From the NCBI GenBank assembly GCA_963819735.1, contig CAWFXC010000001.1:372001-436000 (forward strand): 64,000 nt of DNA, written 5' to 3'. A program made the position numbers and the translations under genes. Of the stretch, positions 8,407-18,374 are shown in pieces. Below the pieces are notes generated by a model. That model was not told the origin of the DNA and made no database searches. It saw nothing but the letters and a program-made list of their open reading frames with translations. This DNA is from CAWFXC01 sp963819735 (lineage in GTDB: Bacteria > Actinomycetota > Acidimicrobiia > IMCC26256 > DASPTH01). Position 1 is the stretch's first letter. Each line of letters starts with the position of its first letter.

Positions 8407-9455
8407 ATGCGTACGACGCTGCCCGTCCATCCCCTCGACCTCGAGCCGTTCCTGATCGGGAGCGATGCCGATCGGGTGGAGTTCGCCCGCCGACTCGACG
8501 AGGCGTGCCGCGACTCCGGGTTCCTCGTGGTGACCGGTCATGGCGTCTCCTGCACCGCCTGCGACACCGCCCTCGACGCGTTCGCCGCGTTCTTCGACCG
8601 CCCCGACGCCGAGAAGCGCCGGGTGGTCGTGGCCGACCCGAGCGCCAACCGGGGCTACAGCGCGCTGGGCCGGGAAGGCCTCGCCTACAGCCGGGGCGAC
8701 GAGACCCCGTCGGACCTGTTCGAGGCGTTCAACGTGGGCTCGGAGGACACCATCGGCGCGTACTACGACGCCTACCGCTCGTTCTACGCCCCCAACGTCT
8801 GGCCCGAGGAACCCGCGGGTTGCGCGATTCCTGGCTCGAATACGGGCGGGGCGTCGACGCGGTCGCCGAATCACTGCTCCGGGCGATGGCCCTCGCGCTC
8901 GACCTCCCGTCGACCTGGTTCCTCGAACGGTGCGAACATGCCATCGTGACCACGCGGGCCATCAACTACGAACGGCGGTCCGGCACCGCCGACCCGCAGC
9001 CCGGTCAGATGCGGATGGGCGCCCACACCGACTACGGGATCCTCACCGTGCTGCTCGCCGACGACGTCCCCGGCCTCCAGGTGTTCCGCGCCGGCCGGTG
9101 GCACGACGTCGCCACCCCGCGCGGCGCGTTCGTGTGCAACATCGGCGACATGCTCGCCCGCTGGACCAACGACCGGTGGACGTCGACCCTCCACCGGGTG
9201 GTGCCGCCCCCTCCGAACGCCGACGGGCCGGTGCGGCGCCGGTCGATCGCCCGCTTCCTCGACTGCCCGCCCGACCTGGTGGTGGAGGCGATCCCGTCGT
9301 GCATCGACGCCGACCACCCGGCGCGCTACGAGCCGGTGCTCGCGGGCGACTGGTTGCGCGCGAAAGTGCTCGGAGGCCGGGCGCGGGAGATCCCCGATCT
9401 CCCCGCCACCGCCACCGCCATGAGCGATGCCGCAGGAAGAGGAGGGAATCCGTGA
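8407..9455 (+). CDS. Isopenicillin N synthase-like Fe(II)/2-oxoglutarate oxygenase (apparent frameshift)
   Basis: About 350 residues. The N-terminal DIOX_N-like part contains ACRDSGFLVVTGHGV. The core has GAHTDYG (Fe ligands His and Asp), LHRVV (second His) and RRSIARF (the R-x-S that binds 2-oxoglutarate). The frame changes near 8819-8820, where WPEEPAG continues as LRDSWLEYGRG. The length of 1049 nt equals 3n+2, consistent with one lost T in GGGTTGCG. ATG 8407 follows GGAGAG. The family includes thymine hydroxylase and oxidases of small heterocycles. Divergence from 8-oxoguanine deaminase suggests a nucleobase-like substrate (inference). Confidence 0.8.
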
Positions 9456-9537
9456 GCGGAGCCACTGCGCACCGACTCACCGCACGAGCGGAGCGTGGCC
9501 CGAGCGGCCCGGAGCGAAGCGACGAGAGCGGGAAGAG

Positions 9538-10339
9538 ATGATCGAGGGACCGGCACGCAGCTCGCTGGCCGACGAGGTCGGCGTGTTCACGGGCCCCGAC
9601 TACGCGGGCATCGAACCGTTCTTCGCCGAGCACGGCTTCGCGATCGTGCGCGGCCTCTACACCGAGCCCGAGCTCCGGGAGCTGGAAGCGGAGCTCGAGC
9701 ACCAACAGGCCCGCCTCCTCGCCGGTGAGCTCCCCGAAGTGTGCGGCACGGTGATCCTCGACGACCCCGACGCGCTGATCGACGGTGAGGCGTTCGCGCA
9801 CTACGTGTGCCACGTCACCGAGGTGTCACCGCTCACGCGCACGTTCGTGTACCACCCGGTGCTCGTCGACCTCACCGCCCGGATGCTCGGATCCGACGCG
9901 TGGATGCTCGAGGACGACCGCTTCGGCGTCGTGTACCAGGACGCCCGTCCCGGCGAACAGTCCGGCTATTCACGCATCGGTTGGCATTCCGACTGCGCAA
10001 TCGGGGCCCAACTTGAAGGTGTGGCCGTCGGTGGCCTTCACCGTGCACGTCGACGGCACGTCGCCCCGCAACGGCTTCCTGCGCATCGTGCCCGGCTCGC
10101 ACCTGGGCGGCACCGAAGGTATGCCACCGGGCTTCGAGCACGTGCCCGGCGAGATGGCCGTCTACTGCGAGCGCGGCGACGTGCTGCTCCACCACTCCGA
10201 TCTCTGGCACAGCGCGGCGCGCGCCACCGACGACGGCGCGGGAGCGGTGCGCCGCCACGTGCGCGGTGGCTGGTACGGCGGCGAGCGGCTCGCCCCCAAC
10301 CACGGCCTCGACGACTTCGTCAAGAACGCGATGCGCTGA
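9538..10339 (+). CDS. Phytanoyl-CoA dioxygenase (PhyH) family oxygenase (apparent frameshift)
   Basis: About 267 residues of PhyH type: AEHGFAIVRGLYTEPEL near the N-terminus, WHSD as the Fe-binding H-x-D, PRNGFLRIVPGSH typical of the family, and LLHHSDLWHSA with the distal His. The frame shifts in the GGGG run at 10003-10006: CAIG continues as PNLKVWPSVAF. One extra G explains the length of 802 nt (3n+1). ATG 9538 follows GGGAAGAG. The substrate is not predictable; PhyH members act on many small molecules. It lies downstream of the IPNS-like oxygenase on the same strand and converges with the ABC importer. Confidence 0.82.
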
Positions 10340-10365
10340 CGTCGGCCTACGCCTCCGTCTCGCCG

Positions 10366-11244
10366 CTATGCGGTCGGGTTGCCGTACTTGGCCAGGGCGA
10401 CGCGTTCGATGGCAGCGATGATCGAGTAGACCACCACCGAGAAGATCGTCACCAGCGCGGTGCACGCCCAGAGCATGTTGTAGTTCGACAGCGTCTGCGA
10501 CTGCAGCATCAGGTAGCCGAGCCCCTTGCCCGTCGACAACCACTCGGCCAGCAGCGCCCCGATCAGCGCCAACGGGGCCGCGATCCGCAACGACGCGAAC
10601 AGCGCAGGGAGCGCGGTCGGGATCTGCACCTTCCTGAGCGTCGTACGCGCATCCGCGCCGTACGCGGCACAGAGATCGAGCGCGGCCTGTGGAGTCGCCC
10701 GTAACGCCAACGACACGTTCACCAATACGGGGAAGAACGTGACGATCCCCGAGATCACCGTGACGCCGAGCAACCCACGCCCGAAGATCAGCGCGATGAG
10801 CGGGGTCATCGCCACCAGCGGCACCGACCGCAGTACCACCGCCATCGGCATGAACGTGTGCTCGGTCGACGGAGCGAGGTTGAACATCAGTGCGCACAGG
10901 ATGCCGACGGCCGCGCCGGCGAACAGCCCGATCCCGGCGTCGGTGAGCGTGGTGAGCGACGCCGCCCAGAGTTCGGCGCGGGCGTCGGCACCGCCCGGTT
11001 CGGTCGTGAGGTAGTGCCACACGTCGGAGGGACCGCGCCCGATGAAGGGGTCGATGTGGAGCAGCTCCAGGAACAGCTGCCACACCACGAGCAGGAAGAT
11101 GATCGAGATCACGGCGGTGAGGAGCCGGCCCAGGACGGTCTTGGTGATGCCCCAGGCCCGGTGCTTCTCGTCGATCGTGGGGACGGCGCCGGCCACCGCC
11201 ACCTGGGTGGGATCGAAGACGGGCCGCGCCTCGGTGGCGGTCAT
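10366..11244 (-). CDS. ABC transporter permease (SsuC/TauC/ThiX type) 1
   Basis: A 292-residue inner-membrane permease with about six hydrophobic helices. The cytoplasmic EAA-like loop AAYGADARTTLRKVQIP-x-ALP contacts the ATPase. The long N-terminal tail (MTATEARPVFDPT) is hydrophilic. ATG 11244 overlaps the stop of the upstream permease as ATGA, so it is translated from the same message. It is the last of four importer genes: binding protein, ATPase, permease 2, permease 1. The family imports sulfonates, nitrate or pyrimidines. The binding protein suggests a pyrimidine-like ligand. Confidence 0.9.
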   Translation of the reverse strand: MTATEARPVFDPTQVAVAGAVPTIDEKHRAWGITKTVLGRLLTAVISIIFLLVVWQLFLELLHIDPFIGRGPSDVWHYLTTEPGGADARAELWAASLTTLTDAGIGLFAGAAVGILCALMFNLAPSTEHTFMPMAVVLRSVPLVAMTPLIALIFGRGLLGVTVISGIVTFFPVLVNVSLALRATPQAALDLCAAYGADARTTLRKVQIPTALPALFASLRIAAPLALIGALLAEWLSTGKGLGYLMLQSQTLSNYNMLWACTALVTIFSVVVYSIIAAIERVALAKYGNPTA

Positions 11245-12054
11245 CGGGCGTTCCTCGGCGCCCAGGGCGTCAGCGCACGCCCGATCATGGCGGTGACGGC
11301 GTAGGCCACCCCGGCGAGCAGGCCGGCGACCAGCGCGATGCCCCACGTCCGCGCGATCTGCAGGCCGGTCTGCGACGCGATCATCGCGATGCCGAGGCCC
11401 GATTCGCCGCCGAGGTACTCGCCGATGATGGCCCCGAGGATGGCGGCCGGCGCGGCGATGCGCAGCGCGGCGAACAGACTGGGCAGCGCGGCGCGGATGC
11501 GGACCTTGTACAGCTCGCTCACACGGCCGCCGCCGTACGCCCGGATCACGTCGAACATCACGGGCTCCGCGCTGCGCAACCCGACCATCACCCCGACCAA
11601 CGTGGTGAAGAACACCGCCATCGCGGCCAGGATGATCTTGGGCGTCTCACCGTCGAAGGTGATCTGCAGGATGGGTCCGATGGCGATGATCGGGATGCAG
11701 TACGACACGATGCCGAGCTGCATCATCGGGCTTCTCGAGCAGCGGCACGATCAGCACCAGGAACGCGAGCCCGATGGCGAGCAGGTTGCCGTAGATGTAG
11801 CCCATCATCGCCTCGTGCAGCGTGACACTGGCGTTGGCCCAGTAGAACGACCAGCCGTCGTCGATCATCTGCGAGACGATCTCGGTGGGCGCGGGGATAC
11901 CCCCGTTCTTGCCCTGCATCAGGCCGACGATCTCCCACACCACGAGCAGCCCGACGATGCCGATCAGGCCGCCGAGCCACTTCGGGCGGGTTCGCTTCGT
12001 GCGCCGCTTGGCCGGCGCAGGTGACGACGCGGTATCGGTGCCGGGCGCGGCCAT
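11241..12054 (-). CDS. ABC transporter permease (SsuC/TauC/ThiX type) 2 (apparent frameshift)
   Basis: About 271 residues. The N-terminal half (MAAPGTDTASSPAPAKRRTK, then LLVVWEIVGLM) and the C-terminal half (MMQLGIVSYCIPIIAIGPIL through the EAA-like loop RAYGGGRVSELYKVRIRAALP) are in different frames, joined at 11727 where LLEKP continues as MMQLG. One extra base in CCCGATG explains the length of 814 nt (3n+1). Its TGA/ATG contacts with both neighbours (1-base overlap with the ATPase, 4-base with permease 1) show a tight operon. Having two permease genes implies a heterodimeric channel. Confidence 0.85.
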
Positions 12055-12894
12055 CAGCTCTCGGCCGCTCGGCCCATCCCGAAGAGAATCTCACTGAACT
12101 GGTCGCACAGCTCGTGGAAGTGCGGATCGCGCAGCATCTCCGGCTTCCGTGGTCGCGGGAGGTCGATCGGCACCTTGGCCACGATGCGCCCCGGTCGCGG
12201 GCTCATCACCACCACCTCGTCGGCCAGGAACACCGCCTCCGCGATCGAGTGGGTGACCAGCAGCGTGGTGCACGCGCGTTCGGTCCAGATCCGCTGCAGC
12301 TCGAGGTTCAGGCGTTGGCGCGTCATCTCGTCGAGGGCACCGAACGGCTCGTCGAGCAGGAGGATCTTCGGATCGATCACGAGCGCGCGCGCGATCGCCG
12401 CCCGTTGCCGCATGCCGCCCGAGAGCTGGGCCGGGCGCGAGTTCTCGAAGCCTTCGAGCCCGACCAGCGAGATCAGATCCTTGATCGTGGCCTTCGAGTC
12501 CTTGATCCCCGCCAACTCCAGTGGCAACTTGATGTTGGCCGTCACCGATCGCCACGGGAGCAGCGCCGCCTCTTGGAACGCGATGCCCAGGTGGTGCTTC
12601 CGGCGCGCCGTCGACGGCAGCTCGCCGTGGACCAGCGCTTCACCCGTCGTCGGCTCCTCGAGGTCGGCGAGGATCCGCAGGATCGTCGACTTCCCGCACC
12701 CCGACGGCCCGAGGAGAGCAACGAACGAGCCTTCACGCGGACGAGTAGTCGACCTTCTCCAGCGCCACCAGAGACGCGCGCTTCGTCTTGAACACCTTGC
12801 TCAGACCGCGGACGCAGATGCCGTCGTCCTCGGTGCCGCCGCCGAAATCCGTCTGCGGCTCGGTCTGTACCAACGGGTCGGTCAAGGTGGCCAC
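12054..12894 (-). CDS. ABC transporter ATP-binding protein (SsuB/TauB/ThiZ type) (apparent frameshift)
   Basis: About 280 residues. Starting at GTG 12894 (a stop lies just upstream), the frame runs through VRGLSKVF to KVDYSS, then shifts near 12735 into EGSFVALLGPSGCGKSTILR (Walker A), AFQEAALLPW (Q-loop), and on to LSGGMRQRAAIARAL (signature), LLLDEPFGALDE (Walker B) and LLVTHSIAEA (H-loop). One extra base explains the length of 841 nt (3n+1). It energises the two permeases. The Walker A part is lost if only the downstream frame is annotated. Confidence 0.87.
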
Positions 12895-12954
12895 GACGAG
12901 CCCTCAGGAGGGCGTCGACGGGTTGACGGGGCTGGTCTTGAGCTCGGGATTCTC

Positions 12955-14019
12955 CTAGTAGACCTCCTCGAGGACCGACGTGTCAAAGAGCTTGTCCTTG
13001 GTGATGTTGATGTCGGCGAGGGCGAGGGTCGAGATGTTCTCGTCGATCAGCTCGGGCGTGATGGTGAACAGACCGTTGGTCGCGGTGTCCTTGGTCAGGA
13101 TCACCGTGTTCTCGCTCTTCGACTCGAGCGTCTGCTCCTTCACCGTGAGCTTCTGGTCCTTGCCGTACTTCTTCGCCGCCAGCGTGGCGCCGAGTACCGG
13201 GTTCTTGAGGTTGTCGTGCCAGCCCTTGATCTCCGCCACGAGGAACGCCTTGAACTTGTCGCGGTCCGACTTGAGCGTGTCGGTCTTCACCACGTACGTC
13301 TCCGACACGAGCGGGTACTTGTAGTCGGCAAGGAGGAAGTAGGTGTTCGGCACGCCCTGCAGCTTCAGCAGGTTCGGCTCGTTGGTGAAGAACGAGAACC
13401 AACCGTCGACCGTGCCCTGCACCAGCGGCTGCGGGTTGAACTGCACCGGCACCTTGTCGATCTTCGAGGGATCGATGTCGTTGGCCTTGAGGAATGCGTT
13501 CCACACCGGCTCGTTGGTGGCCTGCACGCCGATCTTCTTGCCGATCATGTCCTGGGGAGTCTTGATCGGCGACTTCTTCAGGCTCATCACCGCGAACGGG
13601 TTCTTCTGGTACTGCGCCCCGATGCTGACGAGGTGGCGCCCTGGTTGATGGCCGCCGACGTGATGTCGGGAGCCGAGATGCACGACGAACGCCTTGCCCG
13701 ACTGCACGACCGCGTCCTGCTGAACCGTGGGGCCACCCGACATCAGGTTGACGCCGCTGAATCCCGCCTTCTTGTAGTAGCCCTTGGTGTCGGCGATGTA
13801 CGCGCCGGCGAACTCCACGTTCTTGATCCACGAAAGTTGGAAGTTCAGCGTCCCGTAATCCGGCGTTGCCGCCCCCGCACCGACTGCGCCCAGGCCGCTC
13901 CACACGGTCGACAGCCCCCCGCCGCCGACGACCGCCAGCCCCGCCGCGGTCATCGCGCCCCGCTGCAGGAACTTCCGCCGGTCGAGACCGCGTCGCTGGT
14001 CGTCCTGTGCCTGGGTCAC
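12955..14019 (-). CDS. ABC transporter substrate-binding protein, NMT1/THI5 (ThiY-like), Tat-exported
   Basis: A 354-residue binding protein. RRKFLQRGAMTAAGLAVVGG is a twin-arginine signal. The mature part begins near NFQLSWIKNVEFAGAYIA, characteristic of NMT1/THI5-like proteins that bind pyrimidines such as formylaminopyrimidine. Residues encoded by about 13682-13645 (HLGSRHHVGGHQPG) do not fit the family, but shifting one base gives ISAPDITSAAINQG, the expected sequence. A compensating pair of indels therefore leaves the gene open but locally scrambled. It is the first gene of the importer operon, with a palindrome 48 bases upstream. The ligand may be a purine or pyrimidine (inference). Confidence 0.87.
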   Translation of the reverse strand: MTQAQDDQRRGLDRRKFLQRGAMTAAGLAVVGGGGLSTVWSGLGAVGAGAATPDYGTLNFQLSWIKNVEFAGAYIADTKGYYKKAGFSGVNLMSGGPTVQQDAVVQSGKAFVVHLGSRHHVGGHQPGRHLVSIGAQYQKNPFAVMSLKKSPIKTPQDMIGKKIGVQATNEPVWNAFLKANDIDPSKIDKVPVQFNPQPLVQGTVDGWFSFFTNEPNLLKLQGVPNTYFLLADYKYPLVSETYVVKTDTLKSDRDKFKAFLVAEIKGWHDNLKNPVLGATLAAKKYGKDQKLTVKEQTLESKSENTVILTKDTATNGLFTITPELIDENISTLALADINITKDKLFDTSVLEEVY

Positions 14020-14066
14020 ACTGCCTCCGAGTGCTCGTGCACGCGGCCCCTCCGGTCCGCGCGTCC

Positions 14067-14083
14067 TTCAACGGTTTGTTGAA
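14067..14083. promoter_or_regulatory. Palindromic operator candidate between importer and adenosine deaminase
   Basis: TTCAACGGTTTGTTGAA has perfect 6-base arms (TTCAAC/GTTGAA) around five bases. It is the most symmetric member of the set at 6101, 8381, 14067 and 21601. It lies 48 bases upstream of the binding-protein start and 94 bases before the adenosine deaminase start, so it could control both divergent units. Confidence 0.5.
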
Positions 14084-14115
14084 GGTAGGTGGACGGGATT
14101 TCTGGCCTGCGGCCC

Positions 14116-14129
14116 CTGCGTTAATGCAG
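14116..14129. promoter_or_regulatory. Short imperfect palindrome upstream of adenosine deaminase
   Basis: CTGCGTTAATGCAG has CTGC/GCAG arms around a TTAA centre with one mismatched pair. It is 48 bases before the deaminase ATG. A regulatory role is only a suggestion. Confidence 0.25.
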
Positions 14130-14176
14130 CGTTTCAGGTGTGTCCGAGTAGCGGCCGATGCGCGACGATGCTCCCC

Positions 14177-15172
14177 ATGCCCGATACCGCTGCGCGCGAT
14201 CTGAAGTCACTGCCCAAGGCTCACCTGCACGTGCATCTCGAAGGCGCGATGCGACCGTCGACGCTCGAAGAGCTCGCAGGCAAGGCAGGCCTGCCGGTCC
14301 CCGAGATCCGCGGCTATGGATCGTTCTCGGCGTTCTCCGAGACCTACGTCGCCGCATGTCAGGTTCTGCTCACACCCGACGACTTCGCGCGTCTCGTGTA
14401 CGAGGTGGTCGAGGACTCCGTCCTCGGTGGCGCGGTGTGGGTCGAGCCGTCGTTCTACGCGCCGCACCACCGCGCGCGGTTCGGCGCTGACGAAGAGATC
14501 ATCGACATGGTCCTCGCCGCCGCCGCCGATGCCGCGGCGAAGCTCGACGTCGGCGTCGGCGTGATGATCGCGGCCGACCGCACGGTCGATCCCGCGATCG
14601 CGGTCGACCAGGCCCGGATCGCGGTGAACGCGCGCGACCGGGGCGTGGTGTCGTTCGGGCTCGCCAACGACGAGGTGCTCGGCCCGCCCGAACCGTTCGC
14701 CGATGCGTTCGCGATCGCGCGCGACGGCGGCCTGCTGTCGACGCCCCACGCGGGAGAGCTCGTGGGGCCGGAATCGATCTGGGGCGCGCTCGACACCCTC
14801 GGGCCCGATCGGATCCAACACGGTGTACGGGCGGTGGAGGACCCGGAGTTGGTGGCGCGCCTGGCTGACTCCGACATCTGCCTCGACGTGTGCCCCACGT
14901 CGAACCTCCTGCTCGCGGTCTACCCGTCGATCGCCGAACACCCGCTTCCCGAGTTGATCGCGGCCGGCGTGCGGTGCAGCCTCAACGCCGACGATCCGCT
15001 GCTCTTCGGGCCCGGCCTGCTCGAGGAGTACGAACTGGCCCGCGACCAGCTCGGCCTCGACGACGAGGCCATGGCCTACATCGCGCGGTGCTCGATCGAC
15101 GGCTCGGGCGCGCCCGCCGAGCTCAAGGCGTGGGCACTGCTCGCGATCGACGACTGGCTCGCAACGGACTGA
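14177..15172 (+). CDS. add: Adenosine deaminase family protein (copy 1)
   Basis: A 331-residue Zn amidohydrolase that would convert adenosine to inosine. Motifs: KAHLHVHLEGAMRP (first His pair), STPHAGE, IQHG, and SLNADDP with the catalytic Asp pair. It is slightly shorter than the about 340 residues usual. ATG 14177 is preferred over an in-frame GTG at 14138 because the family begins close to the HLHxHLEG strand. It is divergent from the importer, so uptake and deamination may be co-regulated. Its 3' end overlaps the convergent MFS gene by 50 bases. Confidence 0.85.
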   Translation: MPDTAARDLKSLPKAHLHVHLEGAMRPSTLEELAGKAGLPVPEIRGYGSFSAFSETYVAACQVLLTPDDFARLVYEVVEDSVLGGAVWVEPSFYAPHHRARFGADEEIIDMVLAAAADAAAKLDVGVGVMIAADRTVDPAIAVDQARIAVNARDRGVVSFGLANDEVLGPPEPFADAFAIARDGGLLSTPHAGELVGPESIWGALDTLGPDRIQHGVRAVEDPELVARLADSDICLDVCPTSNLLLAVYPSIAEHPLPELIAAGVRCSLNADDPLLFGPGLLEEYELARDQLGLDDEAMAYIARCSIDGSGAPAELKAWALLAIDDWLATD

Positions 15173-16506
15173 GCGCCCGACCGATCCCTACCGCGGTGAC
15201 GCCGGCGGCCAGCGCCACCACGGGCAGCGGCCAGGAGTAGCTCCCCGTCTCCACCAGCACGCTGCCGAGCACCGCGATGCCGACGGCACCGGCGGCCTCG
15301 ACCAACGTTTCGTTGACCCCCGACGCCGAACCGACCCGCGCCGGGCGGGCCGACGACATGATGAGCTCGACCCCGGACACCGACGCCGTCCCCATCCCGG
15401 TCCCGATGAGCGTCCCGGCAAGTATCACCCCGGGCAGGCTCGAGGCGACGACCGAGACCGTGGCCACGAGGCCGCCGGCCGCCATTGCGGCGAGCCCCGC
15501 CGCCGCCACCGGTCCATGGCCCCACCGCGCGACCCACCGGGGGTTGACCAGCGCGAACACGACTGCCGCGACGGCGGACGGGACGAAGTAGAGACCGGTC
15601 GTCAGCGGGCTGTCGTGCTGCGGGCCCTGGATCCACTGCGTCAGCACGAACTGGGTGCCCATCAACCCGAAGAACAGCGCGGCGATGGTGGCCGCCCCCC
15701 AGCGCATCCGCGGGTCGCGGCGGGTGACCTCCTCGATCAGTGGTTGCGACGACGTCGCCTCGCGCCGGGCGAAGCCCGCGAGCAACACGAGGCCGACCGC
15801 GCCCGCCCCCAGCACGATGGGCGACGCCCAACCCCGCTCGGGTCCCTCCACGATCGCAAGGATGACGGCGCTCAACGCTCCCCACCAGAGCAGCGCGCTC
15901 AAACGGTCGAGCGGGGGCGACGCCGGGTCGCGCGAACGCGGCACCCAGAGCGCGGTGAGCACCAGCGCGACCGCGGCGATCGGGACGTTCACGAGGAACA
16001 CCGATCCCCACCAGAAGTGAGCCAGGAGCAACCCGCCGGCGATCGGCCCGGCGGCGCTGGCGACACCCGCCACCCCCGACCAGATCGAGATCGCCCGGCC
16101 GCGTTCGCTGCGGGGCGAAGACGTTCGAGAGGACCGACAACGTCGACGGCATCGTGCACGCGCCGCCCACGCCCATCGCGCCGCGCGCCAGCGAGAGCGT
16201 CAACGCCGACCCCGCGAACGCGGCCGCGGCCGACGCGGTGCCGAAGATCACGAGTCCGATCATCAGCATCCCCTTGCGGCCACGGCGATCGCCGACGACG
16301 GCCAACGGCAGCAGCAAACCTGCGAGCACGAGGCCGTACGCGCCGCCGATCCACTGGAGCCCGGTCTCGTTCGTGTTGAGACCGTGCTCGATGCTCGGCA
16401 GCGCGACCGCGAGAATGGTGTTGTCGACCACCACGATCGACAGCGAGAGGCACAGGACCGACAGCGCGCGCCAGCGACGCGGGTGACCGTCGGGGAAGAC
16501 CTCCAT
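15123..16506 (-). CDS. MFS transporter, DHA2-like (apparent frameshift)
   Basis: About 460 residues of major facilitator with roughly 14 hydrophobic segments. The N-terminal half has VVDNTILAVALPSIE (DHA2 motif in helix 1), VVGDRRGRKGMLMIG (motif A) and SNVFAPQ. The frame then changes near 16107 to ERGRAISIWSGVAGVASA and continues to the end. One extra C in CCGCAGCGAACG accounts for the length of 1384 nt (3n+1). ATG 16506 is used; GTG 16515 is three codons upstream. Neighbouring genes suggest a purine-related substrate, but DHA2 members are usually drug or proton antiporters. Confidence 0.8.
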
Positions 16507-16573
16507 CGGGCTCACGCTAGGCGGGCCGCGCGCGGCCGCCTTCGGAAATCGGTGCGCGCGGGATCGGGCGTGG

Positions 16574-18349
16574 TCAGGGAATCAACGCCGACGTGACCAG
16601 TTCACCGGTGGTGCCGTCGATCAGACCGACGTCGGTCACGTGCGGGCCGGGCAGGCACGCCAGCGAGGAGAGCATCACCTGGAACAGCGGCTGCGTGAGC
16701 ACCGCCGACTCCGAGGTCAGCCCGACGCCGATGGCCGCGTCCTGCACCGTCCGCTGGGCCGCCGCCACCTCGCCCGCAGGGAGCGGCGACAGGATCCCCG
16801 CGATCGGCAACGCGATCGACGCGAGCACTTCGCCCGCAGCCACGACCGCCACTCCCCCGCCCGACGCGATCACCGTGTTGGCCGCGAGCGCCATGTCGTT
16901 GACGTCGCGGCCGAACACCACGAGGTTGTGGGTGTCGTGCGCGACGGTGGTGGCGACCGCGCCGGTCCAGTCACCCCAACCTGCCAGCAACGCGGCCTGC
17001 GGTACCGGCGCGATCCGTCCGTGGCGGTGCACCGTCACCTGCACCAGATGCCCCAGGGGGATCGCGACCACGCCGTCGCGCACGTCGACGGTGGTCTCGT
17101 CCCAGCGGGTCATCACCGCGTCGGCGATCACCCGCATCCGGTGCGCGCCGTCGGGCACGTCGAGCTTCAACACGAAGTCGTCGGGGGTGAGCGCACCGAG
17201 CCGCATGGTGTCGTACGGCGGATCGCTCGGCCCCTCGACGACGGTGACCGCCATCCGGCCGCCCTCCGCCACCAGCCGCCCGCCGACCAGTACCTCGTTG
17301 ACCGTGACCCGCTCGAGATCGTCGATCACGATCACGTCGGCCTGCCGGCCCGCGGCGACCTGCCCGAGATCGACGCGCTGCAGCCGGTAGGCCGAGTGGT
17401 ACGTCGCGCACCGGATGGCGAGGATCGGGTCCATGCCGTAGGCGATCAAGCGGCGCAGGAGATGGTCGAGCCCGCCCTCCTCGAGCAGCGTGAGCGCGAA
17501 GAGGTCGTCGGTCGCGGCCACGAGGTGGGTCGGCGGGATCGGCAGGCGGTTCACCGCTTCGACGATCCCGGGCAGGATCACGTCGAGCGCGCCGCGCAGC
17601 TCGACCGTCATGCCGGCGCGGAGCTTCTCGAGGCAGTCGGGCTCGGTGAAGATCTCGTGGTCCGACGTCATGCCCGCGGCGAGATAGGCCTGCAGCGCGG
17701 CGCCGGTGAGCCCCGCCGCGTGACCCGACACGAGCTTGCCGCTCTCCAACCCGGCGGCGACGACGTCGGTCATGCGCCGGTCGGACGAGAGCACCCCGAG
17801 CATGTCCATCACCTCGGCCAGGCCGCCCACCTCCGGCCACGCGAGCATCTGGTCGATCTCGGGCCGGAAGAGGTCGGCACCCGAGAGCTCGAGGCCGGGC
17901 TGGGGCGGTACGCACGACGGTGCCTGCACGATGAACCGCACCGGCAGCCCCCGGCTCGCCTCGACCGCGTACCGCACTCCGGCGACCCCGGCCACGTTCG
18001 CGAGCTCGTGCGGGTCGGCGAACACCGTGGTCGTGCCGCGCGGGCACACCGCCTCGGCGTAGCCCCCGGGCGTGAGCATCGACGACTCGAAGTGCACGTG
18101 CAGGTCGATCAGGCCGGGTGCCACGAAGCGGCCGGTGCAGTCGATGACATCGAGCGCATCACCGCGCGCGCCGGTCTCGTGCACGCTGGCGATGAGCGGC
18201 CCGACGATCCCGACGTCGGCCGGGCGCAGCTCGCCGCACCCGACGTCGACCAGCGTGCCGCCGTGCAACAACAGGTCGAACGGCTCGCGCCCCTGGGCCG
18301 CGGCAATGGCGCGCTCGCGGACGACGGGGTCGACGGGATCCGTATGCAC
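16574..18349 (-). CDS. ade: Adenine deaminase
   Basis: A 591-residue amidohydrolase that converts adenine to hypoxanthine. The metal-binding HxH is in GLIDLHVHFESSMLTP, followed by TTTVFADPHELANV, both diagnostic of Ade. The C-terminal domain (LVVFGRDVNDMALAANTVI) is also typical, and the length fits the family (550-600). The start is GTG 18349, with AGGAGG ideally spaced upstream. It forms a minus-strand operon with an upstream Rieske oxygenase and adenosine deaminase. The product feeds the xanthine dehydrogenase. Confidence 0.92.
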   Translation of the reverse strand: MHTDPVDPVVRERAIAAAQGREPFDLLLHGGTLVDVGCGELRPADVGIVGPLIASVHETGARGDALDVIDCTGRFVAPGLIDLHVHFESSMLTPGGYAEAVCPRGTTTVFADPHELANVAGVAGVRYAVEASRGLPVRFIVQAPSCVPPQPGLELSGADLFRPEIDQMLAWPEVGGLAEVMDMLGVLSSDRRMTDVVAAGLESGKLVSGHAAGLTGAALQAYLAAGMTSDHEIFTEPDCLEKLRAGMTVELRGALDVILPGIVEAVNRLPIPPTHLVAATDDLFALTLLEEGGLDHLLRRLIAYGMDPILAIRCATYHSAYRLQRVDLGQVAAGRQADVIVIDDLERVTVNEVLVGGRLVAEGGRMAVTVVEGPSDPPYDTMRLGALTPDDFVLKLDVPDGAHRMRVIADAVMTRWDETTVDVRDGVVAIPLGHLVQVTVHRHGRIAPVPQAALLAGWGDWTGAVATTVAHDTHNLVVFGRDVNDMALAANTVIASGGGVAVVAAGEVLASIALPIAGILSPLPAGEVAAAQRTVQDAAIGVGLTSESAVLTQPLFQVMLSSLACLPGPHVTDVGLIDGTTGELVTSALIP

Positions 18350-18374
18350 GGGGTGCCTCCTGGTTGGCGCAGGG

